48,602 nt of DNA from an uncultured Flavobacteriaceae bacterium (GTDB taxonomy: Bacteria; Bacteroidota; Bacteroidia; Flavobacteriales; Flavobacteriaceae). Position 1 is the stretch's first letter, and every line of letters starts with the position of its first letter. Of this stretch, positions 1 through 7,265 are shown in pieces. The stretch covers positions 1 through 48,602 of the forward strand of contig CANMFQ010000028.1 of assembly GCA_947497145.1 (NCBI GenBank), given 5' to 3'. The position numbers and the translations under genes were made by a program. A model generated the notes under the pieces. It was given only the letters and a program-made list of their open reading frames with translations, had not been told where the DNA came from and did not search any database.

Positions 1-87
1 CAGTTTATCAACAAGGTTGTTTTCAATCGAAATATTAACAACATTAAAATAAGCATTATTTAAAATGCACAACGGGTAATTTTATTT

Positions 88-913
88 TTATTCTACAGCT
101 TCTCCGTTTACCTTTCCAAGATTAATGTTTTTAACAACTTTGGTTAATTGACCTCTTGTTGCTGCGCTTCCATTTAAATTATTGCTTTTTCTATAGTCCC
201 CCAACATTTGTGCCATTTACGTTATAAAGATTATATAGCATTATATTGTTCAAAACCGACGGGTCATTATTTGGAGTTGTCAAGTAATCATTAGGGCCTC
301 CATTATTATCACGATTTAATCTCACATCTGTACTAGCATTATTCTCAGTAGGATGAACAACACCTCCTTGATGTAATAGCTCATGTGCAATAGTTAAGCC
401 CACTTCCTCTGCTGTCTCAAACTCAGTATTAGCACCATCAGTTTTACCTACTCTAACACCTACATAGCCAGGCAAAGAAATACCTGCAATCTAATCTCCT
501 TCTTCTCTTACACCTAGACTAACCGAAATAGTAGCTTCGTCATCAAATATGAGTTCTCCCGTAAATGTTTCTCCATCATTAGATGCAGAACTTATGGTCT
601 GTGAGAATTGTGTCTGTGCCTGCGCTTTATATTGAGCAACTTGTTCTTCTGTTAATCCAGATTCATTTTCTAACCGAACTCGGATAGATAGGTTTGTAGT
701 ACCGTTTTCGTAATTAACGGGTTGCCATTCTAGACCTTCAAGTTCAATACCATCAATAACTCTGTTCTCAGAAAAATTATAAACACCATTATAAACATAA
801 TCTTCAGCTAAGGGGAGCGGAGTGAAGGACAAGGATAGGGAACACGTTTTCGCAATGCTCGACGCTTTTATAAAACAGACCAAATTGCAGAACGTACTGC
901 AATAAAAAACCAC
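88..913 (-). pseudogene. Metzincin-like protease toxin end, broken
   Basis: Remnant of a zinc-protease domain. On the minus strand the reading frame contains HELLHQGGVVH, a full metzincin HExxHxxGxxH motif, and about 40 residues later NIMLYN, a likely Met-turn. The frame is cut by an in-frame TAG at 491-493 (same frame before and after). After NVNGTNV a run of five G shifts it: with four G the frame continues as GDYRKSNNLNG and on to KVNGEAVE with a stop at 88-90. So there are two lesions, or one lesion plus a sequencing error. No signal peptide or plausible N-terminus is visible, and the part upstream of about 805 looks non-coding. I infer an orphan C-terminal toxin cassette (Rhs/polymorphic type) because of its size, lack of a start and neighbours. 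Metzincin identity is fairly sure; toxin role is inferred. Confidence 0.65.
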
Positions 914-930
914 CTCGTTAAAGGTGGTTT
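903..930 (-). terminator. Rho-independent terminator of the lipoprotein gene
   Basis: Perfect 8-bp inverted repeat (AAACCACC / GGTGGTTT, 8-nt loop) five bases past the stop of the lipoprotein gene at 936-1535, followed on the minus strand by a T-rich stretch. A second small palindrome (TTGCAG / CTGCAA, 885-902) lies next to it. Confidence 0.75.
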
Positions 931-935
931 AAATA

Positions 936-1535
936 TTAATCAATCCATTGGCTTTTCGACTTGCCCAAAAATTCAAAGTTTCCGTTTTGGATTTTATACT
1001 TGTAAATAGATGGGATTTCAGTATCATGGAATTTACCCTCATCGGTTACATATCTTTTTGGATATTTTTTGACCAAAGAAGCATTCTCGTAAAGTCCATT
1101 GCCAACACCGCCGGAATCGAATATGAATATTGGTAAGTCCGCACCTTCCACCATACCAATATATTCAGGCTTTTCCTCTGGGGTCTCACTTTTATCAAAA
1201 GCATAATCAGGAAAAACTTCCATCAAATACGGTTGTCTGCAAAGCACCAAAAGTGTGTCAGCCCCCACCTTAAAAAAACTTACGTAATAAGATTGATGAA
1301 CGTTCTCGGGAGTTTCTTCAACTTTTTTAATAGGATAATCATTTACGATTTCCCTGAGTAAATCTACCAAACTATTGTCCAAGCCACCATAAAAAATGGA
1401 TTTTTGTTTCTCGACAGCAACTTTTTCCGTAGCTGCTTGATGTTTTTCTGGTAGAGCATTATCGCCCTTTTTCAAGTTATCCTTGCATCCAGAAAAAAAC
1501 AGGCATAACGATAAAAGCAAGATTAAATTTTTCAT
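936..1535 (-). CDS. Lipoprotein, candidate immunity protein
   Basis: 199-residue protein with an N-terminal lipoprotein signal (MKNLILLLSLCLFFSGCKD, Cys at 17), a Lys/Glu-rich linker and a globular part without recognised motifs. I do not recognise the family. Its ATG lies 2 nt after the stop of the JAB-like toxin remnant upstream, so the two were read as one unit, and a terminator follows directly. Such spacing is the usual layout of a toxin end and its immunity gene in polymorphic toxin loci, and a lipoprotein immunity protein would protect the cell envelope. The immunity role is inference from position only. The frame is intact, unlike the toxin remnants around it. Confidence 0.7.
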   Translation of the reverse strand: MKNLILLLSLCLFFSGCKDNLKKGDNALPEKHQAATEKVAVEKQKSIFYGGLDNSLVDLLREIVNDYPIKKVEETPENVHQSYYVSFFKVGADTLLVLCRQPYLMEVFPDYAFDKSETPEEKPEYIGMVEGADLPIFIFDSGGVGNGLYENASLVKKYPKRYVTDEGKFHDTEIPSIYKYKIQNGNFEFLGKSKSQWID

Positions 1536-1537
1536 TT

Positions 1538-1918
1538 TTATTTTGAATTTAAAGTACCAAAAAAGAATCTTCGATAATCTCCTCCTGTATTTCGGATAAA
1601 AGACATGCCGGTATTTCTATTGTTTATATTATATACGTTATTCGAGTTGGGGAAATAAACGTATTTCAATCCTGCTGCTTGACCTCTTGTTCTAATCTGA
1701 GTATAACTCCTACTTCGGTCGCCAGCCATGGAATCTAATTCTTCTATCCTTGAGGTCGGAATATTTGGATGTGAATGGATTCCGGCAACCCATTGAGATT
1801 TATCAAACCTACTTCCACCAGGGGATGCCGATAGGTTACCATAAGAGCCTAAATTGAATTGAGTTTCCCCATCTATACTTAATCTGTACAATGATCATTC
1901 CACATTTGAATTATTGTC
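1538..1918 (-). pseudogene. JAB-like toxin end, truncated
   Basis: The open part (1538-1891, from a TTG) encodes about 117 residues with WVAGIHSHPN followed by an Asp-rich SRIEELDSMAGD, resembling the HxHP metal-binding core of JAB/DUF4329-like domains found at the C-termini of polymorphic toxins. The spacing does not fit JAMM exactly, so this is a remote match. The same frame continues upstream past an in-frame TGA (1895-1897) as QDNNSNVE and into the palindrome of the adjacent repeat, so the TTG is not a real start: the domain has lost its N-terminal carrier. It ends 2 nt before the lipoprotein gene. The two probably formed a toxin-immunity pair. Confidence 0.5.
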
Positions 1919-1923
1919 CTGCT

Positions 1924-2028
1924 CTGCGAAGTTTGCAACTTCGCAGCCATACATTCGGTGCAACATAAAAAATACAACAAATACTGCTATGGTTTTTGTT
2001 ATTCACTATTGTTTCTTACTCGTATGGC
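1924..2028. repeat. Palindrome-bounded repeat, copy 1 (right end missing)
   Basis: Left palindrome CTGCGAAGTT-TGC-AACTTCGCAG at 1924-1946, then the shared interior (ACAACAAATACTGCTATGG... to CTCGTATGGC). The right palindrome found in other copies is missing: the repeat stops 3 nt before the stop codon of the YoeB-like gene, suggesting that the gene pair was inserted or joined here. Confidence 0.85.
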
Positions 2029-2031
2029 GAT

Positions 2032-2292
2032 TTATTTTCCGTAATGATAACGACAAGCTGCAATCAAGATTTGGTCATTATCATACTTATATACCAATCG
2101 ATGTTCTGATGTGATTCGTCTTGACCAATAACCTTGTAAATCACCTTTTAAAGCTTCGGGTTTTCCGATACCTTCAAAAGGTGTTCGCATACAACTTTTA
2201 ATGAGTTCATTAATTCGTTTTACTATTTTCTTATCAACTTTTTGCCAATACAAATAATCTTCCCAAGAAGACCTAGACCAAGTTAATTTCAT
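2032..2292 (-). CDS. yoeB: YoeB-family mRNA interferase toxin
   Basis: 86-residue Txe/YoeB-type endoribonuclease, which cleaves translated mRNA in the ribosomal A site. The family pattern is clear: WSRSSWEDYLYWQ at the start, then KPEALKGDLQGYWSRRI, EHRLVYKY and a C-terminal ACRYHYGK, in which His83 and Tyr84 fall at the places of the catalytic C-terminus of E. coli YoeB. Length is normal for the family. Its ATG directly follows the antitoxin stop (TAG-ATG, no gap), giving translational coupling. The gene seems intact while its surroundings are decayed. It lies between a truncated repeat and the antitoxin, so the pair travelled as a unit. Confidence 0.93.
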   Translation of the reverse strand: MKLTWSRSSWEDYLYWQKVDKKIVKRINELIKSCMRTPFEGIGKPEALKGDLQGYWSRRITSEHRLVYKYDNDQILIAACRYHYGK

Positions 2293-2541
2293 CTATTCGA
2301 TTAAGTCTTTTTCGATTCCATTTCCTGCTTCCAGTTCTTTGATAGCGTTTAATAAAATATCTCTGTTTTTTCCAGTTAGCAAGTATGTAGTTTCCTTTAA
2401 TGAGTTGTATTCATCTAATGATATTAAAACGAGGTCTTTACCGCTTTTACGCTTGATAATGATATCGCTTACGTCATTGACTACTTTATCGAACCAATAC
2501 TTTAGATTTGAACGAAAGTCTGTATAATTTACTGTTTCCAT
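2293..2541 (-). CDS. yefM: Phd/YefM-family antitoxin
   Basis: 82-residue antitoxin. The N-terminal part (METVNYTDFRSNLKYWFDKV) is the YefM DNA-binding dimer fold; ISLDEYNSLKETTYLL is the usual hinge before the flexible C-terminal toxin-binding tail. It neutralises the YoeB toxin encoded directly downstream and is expected to repress the operon. A 32-bp perfect palindrome covers the promoter. The promoter -7 element lies only 5-12 nt upstream of the ATG, so the mRNA would be leaderless or nearly so. The start chosen is the only one that gives the complete YefM N-terminus. Confidence 0.93.
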   Translation of the reverse strand: METVNYTDFRSNLKYWFDKVVNDVSDIIIKRKSGKDLVLISLDEYNSLKETTYLLTGKNRDILLNAIKELEAGNGIEKDLIE

Positions 2542-2545
2542 AGTA

Positions 2546-2584
2546 CAAAGATAATAAAAAGTACTTAATTAAGTACTTTTTATT
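2546..2584 (-). promoter_or_regulatory. Toxin-antitoxin promoter and operator palindrome
   Basis: On the minus strand a Bacteroidota -7 element TATCTTTG (2553-2546) is abutted by a 32-bp perfect palindrome at 2553-2584 with the core AGTACTTAATTAAGTACT. The palindrome covers the spacer and -33 region, which is where an autorepressing YefM-YoeB complex would bind. Confidence 0.7.
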
Positions 2585-2589
2585 TGTGT

Positions 2590-2805
2590 TTAACTTAATG
2601 GATGGAACTCGTTTACTGCTTCGTGCAGACTTTCAAGATTATTCTGTTTGTAACTTTCCGTTGATGATATGTATTTATGGTCGGCTAAATATTGGACTTT
2701 TCTAATATTAAATTGTTTCAGCCAAGGTTCATTCATTCGGGCGCCAGCTGGGGTTGCAAACAAGTACTCGTAATAATCAGTATTACACGTGTTTACTAGT
2801 TGACT
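2590..2805 (-). pseudogene. Tyrosine recombinase C-terminal fragment
   Basis: An open stretch of about 71 codons without a proper start, reading SQLVNTCNTDYYEYLFATP, AGARMNEPWLKQFNIRKVQY, then LADHKYISSTESYKQNNL and ending VNEFHPLS. It matches the last part of Bacteroidota phage-type integrases: a (G)HKYISSTESYK active-site helix with the Tyr nucleophile and the usual NEFHPL tail. The expected GH of the LGH motif is DH here. The N-terminal Arg and core-binding domain are absent, and a TAA closes the frame upstream (2806-2808). It lies directly upstream of the toxin-antitoxin operon. It is probably a relic of the element that brought the accessory region. Confidence 0.75.
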
Positions 2806-2844
2806 TTATCTTTTTTTATTTTGTTGTCTGCTTACTCGGTACGC

Positions 2845-2863
2845 CACTCGTTACAAACGAGTG
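2845..2863. repeat. Single REP-like palindrome
   Basis: Perfect inverted repeat CACTCGTT-ACA-AACGAGTG. It is not the same sequence as the array palindromes, but read on the minus strand its centre GTTTGTAAC is close to their GTTTGCAAC. The rest of 2806-2920 shows no gene. Confidence 0.55.
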
Positions 2864-2920
2864 CTAGCGCATACTAGGACCAGCGGGGAATAAGAAACAT
2901 AATAGTTATTATTATTTGTT

Positions 2921-3406
2921 TCATTTTATAATTATTTTATACGTTTTATAATAAATAAAAGAAGCTAAAGAAAATAAGAATATTATTAATACCCATTTCC
3001 AAAACTTATCCCAATAATTTATGGGTTTGTGAATTGTTAAATGTTTCCATTTCAGTATTTTTGCTTGCGTTTTACTTAAAATTTTTATTTGAACCGTATC
3101 TCCTATATTTGAATCAGATATAAACTCTGTCCATATTTTATTTTCAAAAGCAGAATTAGGGTTATTTAAATAACTTGAATAGATTTTCTTATCACCTACT
3201 TTTAATTTATATTCAGTTTCTCCTCCAAATTCAGATAAACCACCTTGATAATTAGTTGGTGTTATACTTGAAATTTTAGCTTTCTCAATATTTCCGTACC
3301 TTATTTCACTCAATTCTATACGAATGAGTAACCACGAAAAAAACACAAAAGGAAACCCTAAAATTAATAAAATTGGTACTACTATTATTTTAATTCCTAA
3401 ATTCAT
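2921..3406 (-). CDS. Two-pass membrane protein, unknown
   Basis: 161 residues. A hydrophobic N-terminal helix (IKIIVVPILLILGFPFVFF, residues 5-23), an extracytoplasmic beta-rich domain of about 100 residues, and a second membrane helix near the C-terminus (WVLIIFLFSLASFIYY). The layout resembles DUF3592-type proteins, but I cannot confirm membership. The ATG lies 6 nt after the stop of a short open frame that runs in from the palindrome of the next repeat, which looks like the tail of a lost toxin. By position it could be the immunity protein of that toxin. Very AT-rich, like the other cassettes here. Confidence 0.6.
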   Translation of the reverse strand: MNLGIKIIVVPILLILGFPFVFFSWLLIRIELSEIRYGNIEKAKISSITPTNYQGGLSEFGGETEYKLKVGDKKIYSSYLNNPNSAFENKIWTEFISDSNIGDTVQIKILSKTQAKILKWKHLTIHKPINYWDKFWKWVLIIFLFSLASFIYYKTYKIIIK

Positions 3407-3412
3407 TTGTTT

Positions 3413-3480
3413 TCATATTATACTTGAACTTTTTCTTACATTCCATAAAATATCTGAGTATATAAAATCTTTATCCTGCT
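3413..3480 (-). pseudogene. Short toxin-tail remnant
   Basis: On the minus strand an open frame leaves the left palindrome of repeat copy 2 (reading VANFAEQ) and continues DKDFIYSDILWNVRKSSSII before a TGA at 3413-3415, 6 nt before the next ATG. About 20 residues remain. The reading as a toxin tail rests on its position between repeat and small gene, as at 7262-7470. Confidence 0.35.
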
Positions 3481-3621
3481 CTGCGAAGTTTGCAACTTCG
3501 CAGCCATACACATTAGCTACAAAACAAAGCCACAACAAATACTACTGTAGCTTTTGTAATTCACTATTGTTTCTTACTCGTATGGCTTACTGTTGGCGGT
3601 ACGAAGTTGCAAACTTCGCAC
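3481..3621. repeat. Palindrome-bounded repeat, copy 2 (complete)
   Basis: 141 bp. Left palindrome 3481-3503, right palindrome 3599-3621 (GTACGAAGTT-GCA-AACTTCGCAC). The outer ends are inverted copies of each other, including the adjacent GCCATAC / GTATGGC, so it has the form of a small inverted-repeat element. No coding capacity. Confidence 0.9.
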
Positions 3622-3635
3622 AGGCATTACTTTTC

Positions 3636-3980
3636 TCACTCTTTTTTCAACTTTACTTTCTGCTCGGTATCGTCCCAATACATAAGGTGTTTGTTCGCTT
3701 TGTACCATTCCTTCCAAGCTTTTAGGTTTTTGAACGAAGGATTATATATGGGGTCAAATGACTGAGTAACATCTGCTTTTATTCCTGTCAACTGTTCTAA
3801 AAATAAAATATCAGAATAAAGTTTTTCTCCATTAATAGTATCCATTCTAAGGCGTACAAAATTCTGAATCAACTCTATTTTTTCATTAAAAACTTGATTC
3901 GCTTTATCAATTTCCTTTGTGCTTTTGCAGGATGTACATATCACAATGAAGACAAATAAATACTTATAATTTATTCTCAT
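3636..3980 (-). CDS. Small lipoprotein, candidate immunity protein
   Basis: About 114 residues from the ATG at 3980. I prefer this start to the upstream one at 4004 because it gives a compact lipoprotein signal, MRINYKYLFVFIVICTSCKS, with the Cys at 18. The mature part is charged and helical with no motif I recognise. It sits between repeat copies 2 and 3; on the minus strand the frame leaving the copy 3 palindrome stops at once with a TGA next to the upstream ATG, so any toxin once joined here is completely lost. Role unknown; immunity function is suggested only by the pattern of the region. Confidence 0.6.
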   Translation of the reverse strand: MRINYKYLFVFIVICTSCKSTKEIDKANQVFNEKIELIQNFVRLRMDTINGEKLYSDILFLEQLTGIKADVTQSFDPIYNPSFKNLKAWKEWYKANKHLMYWDDTEQKVKLKKE

Positions 3981-4012
3981 AATTCTATTCCTTTTTAACA
4001 ACATTCACTGCT

Positions 4013-4155
4013 CTGCGAAGTTTGCAACTTCGCAGTCACACACATATTGGCTACAACACAAAACCACAACAAATACTGCTGTAGCTTTTGTAATTCGCTA
4101 TTGTTTCTTACTCACATGGCTTACTGTTGACGGTACGAAGTTGCAAACTTCGTAC
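4013..4155. repeat. Palindrome-bounded repeat, copy 3 (complete)
   Basis: 143 bp with left palindrome 4013-4035 and right palindrome 4133-4155; here the right one is perfect (GTACGAAGTT-GCA-AACTTCGTAC). It is followed by a conserved tail, AGCCCTACTCAATACTCTTC and GGAGAGCGG, also seen after copies 4 and 5. Confidence 0.9.
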
Positions 4156-4195
4156 AGCCCTACTCAATACTCTTCGGAGAGCGGATTAATAACTA

Positions 4196-4327
4196 CAACA
4201 TTAAAACCACAACAAATACTGCTGTAGCTTTTGTAATTCACTATTGTTTCTTACTCACATGGCTTACTGTTGACTGTACGAAGTTGCAAACTTCGCACAG
4301 CCCTACTCAATACTCTTAGGAGAGCGG
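4196..4327. repeat. Repeat copy 4 (left end missing)
   Basis: Begins inside the shared interior (ACCACAACAAATACTGCTG) without the left palindrome, then continues to the right palindrome at 4276-4298 and the tail ending GGAGAGCGG. It stands in tandem with copy 3, about 40 bp apart. Copies 3 and 4 share CTGTAGCTTTTGTAATTC and CTCACATGG variants, suggesting one arose from the other by local duplication. Confidence 0.85.
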
Positions 4328-4369
4328 TGAGGTCTAATCGTGATTAGGCAACCATTTAACAAAAATTTT

Positions 4370-4404
4370 CGTCTAAGATATTAATTGACTTAATACCTTA
4401 GACG
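4370..4404 (+). promoter_or_regulatory. 35-bp imperfect palindrome before the hydrolase start
   Basis: Two 15-base arms (CGTCTAAGATATTAA / TTAATACCTTAGACG, one mismatch) around TTGAC, ending 1 nt before the ATG of the hydrolase gene. The right arm contains TACCTTAG, one base off a -7 element. It may be an operator or an mRNA hairpin over the start. A smaller perfect hairpin, CTAATC-GT-GATTAG, lies just upstream at about 4334-4347. Confidence 0.5.
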
Positions 4405-4405
4405 C

Positions 4406-6340
4406 ATGAAATTAAACATAACTATCTTCTACTTAATTCTTTTCATCAATTTTCATGTTACATCTCAAGAATCTAAACCATATAAAGTTGGATTTAGAAC
4501 CATACAATTAACAGATTCATCGAGAACCTACAAACCTAATACTTCTGATACAGATAGATTACACTACCGTCCTTTAGACTTGGATATTTGGTATCCTTCG
4601 ACCGCAAAAAATGGTAATAGATTGGCTTTTGAAGATTTATATAGACTGCATGAAGAACGCGCTAATAAATACCAAGATGATACTGATTACACGGGAATGT
4701 CAGATGAATTTGTGCTTTATTTGGCAGCTGGTTTTGGCGTTAAAGCTACTGATGGTAAACGTTTGTTGAAAGTCAAGACGGAAAGTTTTGAAAACATTCC
4801 GCCCGCAAATGGACAATTTCCCTTAGTAATTTACATGGCGGGATATAACGGAATGGGCTGGGAAAGCTATCGCTTGTTAGAAAGGTTGGCGGAAAAAGGA
4901 TTTGTGGTTTTATCTATTTCTTCGATTGGAACTTACCCAGGAGATATGACAAATGGCCTTCTAGATACCATGGAACAAGTTTATGATGCCGAATTTGCTT
5001 TACAAGAACTTAAAAAAATAAAAAGTCTCAACATTGATTTTGATAAAATGGGAATTCTTGGTTTGAGTTGGGGTGGAATGAGCGGAGCGATAATGTTGGA
5101 TAAACACCCTGAAATCAAAGCATTCGCCTCTTTAGATGGAACAGATGTTTTTTATTTTGGTGATACTGACGAAGATGACGCCTTTCTTTCTGGGATTTAT
5201 GATGCTAATTTAATTCATGCCGAAAAAGCCAATGCGGCTTATTTATATATAGAAAGTGGTGATAAATTAGATGAATTCACACCAACTGGAGAGTTTCATT
5301 ATTTCAAAAAAATTAATACTTCAAAAAACTACATGCGATTTACGAATAGCAAACATGAAGATTTTGGGAGTATAGCTTGGGCACTCAAAACAACTGAAGC
5401 ACAAGTTGAGCTGTATGAGGAAATAATGGAAACCACAGTATTATTTTTCCAAAAGTATTTAAAACAATCCAATGGTTACGCAGAGTATTATGCTAATCTT
5501 TTGCAAAAGAAAAACATAACAGAAAAGCCTTTCGATTATAGTACAGAAAAACCTAAAGAACTTATTATCTCTGGGTTCGTTCAGGATTCGAAGACTAAAA
5601 TAAAATTACCTTATGTGAATATTGGGGTTTTGAACAAAGAAATAGGTACTGTAAGTGACAGGGAAGGGTCGTTCGATTTTCATCTTACGGAATCAAATGC
5701 AAATGATACTATCAGAATATCAATGATTGGTTATAAACCTAAAATTTTGGCGGTAAATAAATTGCTAAACAAAAAAGGAAAAATTGAGGTTAATCTTGAG
5801 GAAGAAATTTCTGAGCTAAACGAAGTTGTGGTAACGGCTAGAAAGTGGAGGAAGAAAACTTTGGGAAACAAAACAAAATCAACGTTTATAGGACATATTT
5901 TTTACTATGAGCAACTTGGAAAGGAGATGGGTATCAGAATGAATGTTGGAAGAAAACCAACTTTCGTTGATGATTTTAATTTTCATATATCATATAATCG
6001 ATTTAGCGCTAAATCGTTTTTTAGATTAAATATGTATAAAATTGTTAATGGAAAACCCTCTGAAAACATTCTTAAAAATAATATTATCATATCAGTTGAA
6101 CCTAAGCAAACAGGTATGATTTCAACCAATTTAAAAGAATATGATATTGTTCTTACCGAGGATGTTATCGTTACTTTGGAATGGGTAGATAATGAAGGAG
6201 AGATTAAACCTACCGAAGGATTAATAGTATCCGTTGGTTTACTTACTGACGGCACTTATGAACGGGGTTCGAAGGAATCTACTATGAGAAAGAAACTAAA
6301 AGGAATGGGGCTAGGTTTTACAATGAATGTCAGATACTGA
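4406..6340 (+). CDS. Secreted alpha/beta hydrolase fused to a CarboxypepD_reg-like domain
   Basis: 644 residues with a signal peptide (cleavage near HVTSQ-ES). Residues about 25-365 form an alpha/beta hydrolase of dienelactone-hydrolase / PAF-acetylhydrolase type: nucleophile elbow GLSWGG with Ser221, probable Asp286 (ESGDKLDEF) and His317 (NSKHEDFGS) completing the triad. Residues about 389-475 are a CarboxypepD_reg-like beta domain (ISGFVQDSKTKIKLPYVNIG, GTVSDREGSFDF, LNEVVVTAR). The last 150 residues form another beta-rich domain of unknown family. Such carrier domains usually sit on TonB receptors, so the fusion to a hydrolase is unusual. It is the only plus-strand gene inside the repeat array, with copies 3-4 in front and copy 5 behind, and may be a passenger. 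Substrate unknown; an ester is likely. Confidence 0.85.
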   Translation: MKLNITIFYLILFINFHVTSQESKPYKVGFRTIQLTDSSRTYKPNTSDTDRLHYRPLDLDIWYPSTAKNGNRLAFEDLYRLHEERANKYQDDTDYTGMSDEFVLYLAAGFGVKATDGKRLLKVKTESFENIPPANGQFPLVIYMAGYNGMGWESYRLLERLAEKGFVVLSISSIGTYPGDMTNGLLDTMEQVYDAEFALQELKKIKSLNIDFDKMGILGLSWGGMSGAIMLDKHPEIKAFASLDGTDVFYFGDTDEDDAFLSGIYDANLIHAEKANAAYLYIESGDKLDEFTPTGEFHYFKKINTSKNYMRFTNSKHEDFGSIAWALKTTEAQVELYEEIMETTVLFFQKYLKQSNGYAEYYANLLQKKNITEKPFDYSTEKPKELIISGFVQDSKTKIKLPYVNIGVLNKEIGTVSDREGSFDFHLTESNANDTIRISMIGYKPKILAVNKLLNKKGKIEVNLEEEISELNEVVVTARKWRKKTLGNKTKSTFIGHIFYYEQLGKEMGIRMNVGRKPTFVDDFNFHISYNRFSAKSFFRLNMYKIVNGKPSENILKNNIIISVEPKQTGMISTNLKEYDIVLTEDVIVTLEWVDNEGEIKPTEGLIVSVGLLTDGTYERGSKESTMRKKLKGMGLGFTMNVRY

Positions 6341-6360
6341 TTCTAGTACTAGAATTTTTA
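6340..6360 (+). terminator. Short terminator-like hairpin after the hydrolase
   Basis: ATTCTA-GTAC-TAGAAT immediately after the TGA, followed by TTTTTAA. A short stem, so only moderate confidence. The stretch 6361-6580 that follows has no gene I can support. Confidence 0.45.
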
Positions 6361-6584
6361 AACGTAAAACAAGAACTGGCATAAACTAACTCAAAATTCG
6401 TTTCCGATATATTCCGTTTCATTCCTAAATCCAACCGCAATAATCATCGAAATCCTGAATCCGTAAAATTGCGTTTTGCGCTCAAGTCCGCCAAAATGTT
6501 TTTTTTTGGAGCACTTGTAGTTAACGTCTCGGCTATGTCAAGTAGGGCAGGCAAGGAAACTTTTCGTTTTCGTCTGCGACTGCT

Positions 6585-6755
6585 CTGCGAAGTTTGCAAC
6601 TTCGCAGCCATACACATTGGCTGCAACACGAAAAATACAACAAATACTGCTATGGTTTTTGTTATTAACTATTGTTTTTTACTCGTATGGCTTACTGTTG
6701 ACGGTACGAAGTTGCAAACTTCGCACAGCCCTACTCAATACTCTTCGGAGAGCGG
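6585..6755. repeat. Palindrome-bounded repeat, copy 5 (complete, with tail)
   Basis: Left palindrome 6585-6607, right palindrome 6704-6726, and conserved tail to GGAGAGCGG at 6755. Interior closest to copies 1 and 6 (GCTATGGTTTTTGTTATT form). Confidence 0.9.
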
Positions 6756-6779
6756 ATTCAATCGATTTTGTAATAATAA

Positions 6780-7265
6780 TCAAGTTATAACACTACTAAT
6801 TTTAAGAAGGTAATTCAATCTAGTTGAGGAATATATTTGGGAATATTTACTCCAATAATCTTTAATCTTACCAATAATCCAATCTAAATCCGTCTCGTTT
6901 AAATTATCGTCCTCAAGATATTTTTTTGGAGCGACTGGTATTTTAGAAAACAAATTGCGCTCAGTACTTTTTGTTATCAATTCCTCAATAACCAATAAGT
7001 TTTTATTCAAAGGAGTCAATTTATTTAATCTATCAAACATTTCTTTAAATTCAATCCATCCTTTTTTAAAATCTTGATATTTTTCTATACCCTCCCTTAC
7101 ATACCCTTGTCTCATTAATATCCTACTTTGATTCAAAATCATTATATTTTCTCCTATAATATCTCTTATTGAATCATACAGAGGGTCTATTAACTCATGT
7201 ACAATAAAGGAATCTGTAAGTTCCTTTTCTTTATTTCGTTCTAAGTTTGTTATAATATTCTTCAT
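6780..7265 (-). CDS. Cytosolic helical protein, candidate immunity protein
   Basis: 161 residues, no signal peptide or membrane helix, rich in Lys, Glu, Ile and Leu, predicted mostly helical. I do not recognise the family. Its ATG overlaps the stop of the toxin remnant upstream (ATGA at 7262-7265), the classic coupling of a toxin end with its immunity gene. Copy 5 of the repeat lies downstream and copy 6 upstream of the pair. The gene is intact while the toxin frame is broken, as expected if immunity is kept after the toxin is lost. Cytosolic location would suit a toxin acting inside the cell. Confidence 0.65.
   Translation of the reverse strand: MKNIITNLERNKEKELTDSFIVHELIDPLYDSIRDIIGENIMILNQSRILMRQGYVREGIEKYQDFKKGWIEFKEMFDRLNKLTPLNKNLLVIEELITKSTERNLFSKIPVAPKKYLEDDNLNETDLDWIIGKIKDYWSKYSQIYSSTRLNYLLKISSVIT

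Noticed and set aside
1914-2114. Open frame of 66 codons on the plus strand
   Set aside because: Covers repeat copy 1 and the 3' end of the YoeB-like gene on the other strand.
3324-3725. Open frame of 133 codons on the plus strand
   Set aside because: Antisense to two minus-strand genes and through repeat copy 2; no protein-like domain.
6469-6813. Open frame of 114 codons on the plus strand
   Set aside because: It runs through repeat copy 5 including both palindromes; similar short frames arise in copies 1 and 2. It is a product of the repeat, not a gene.
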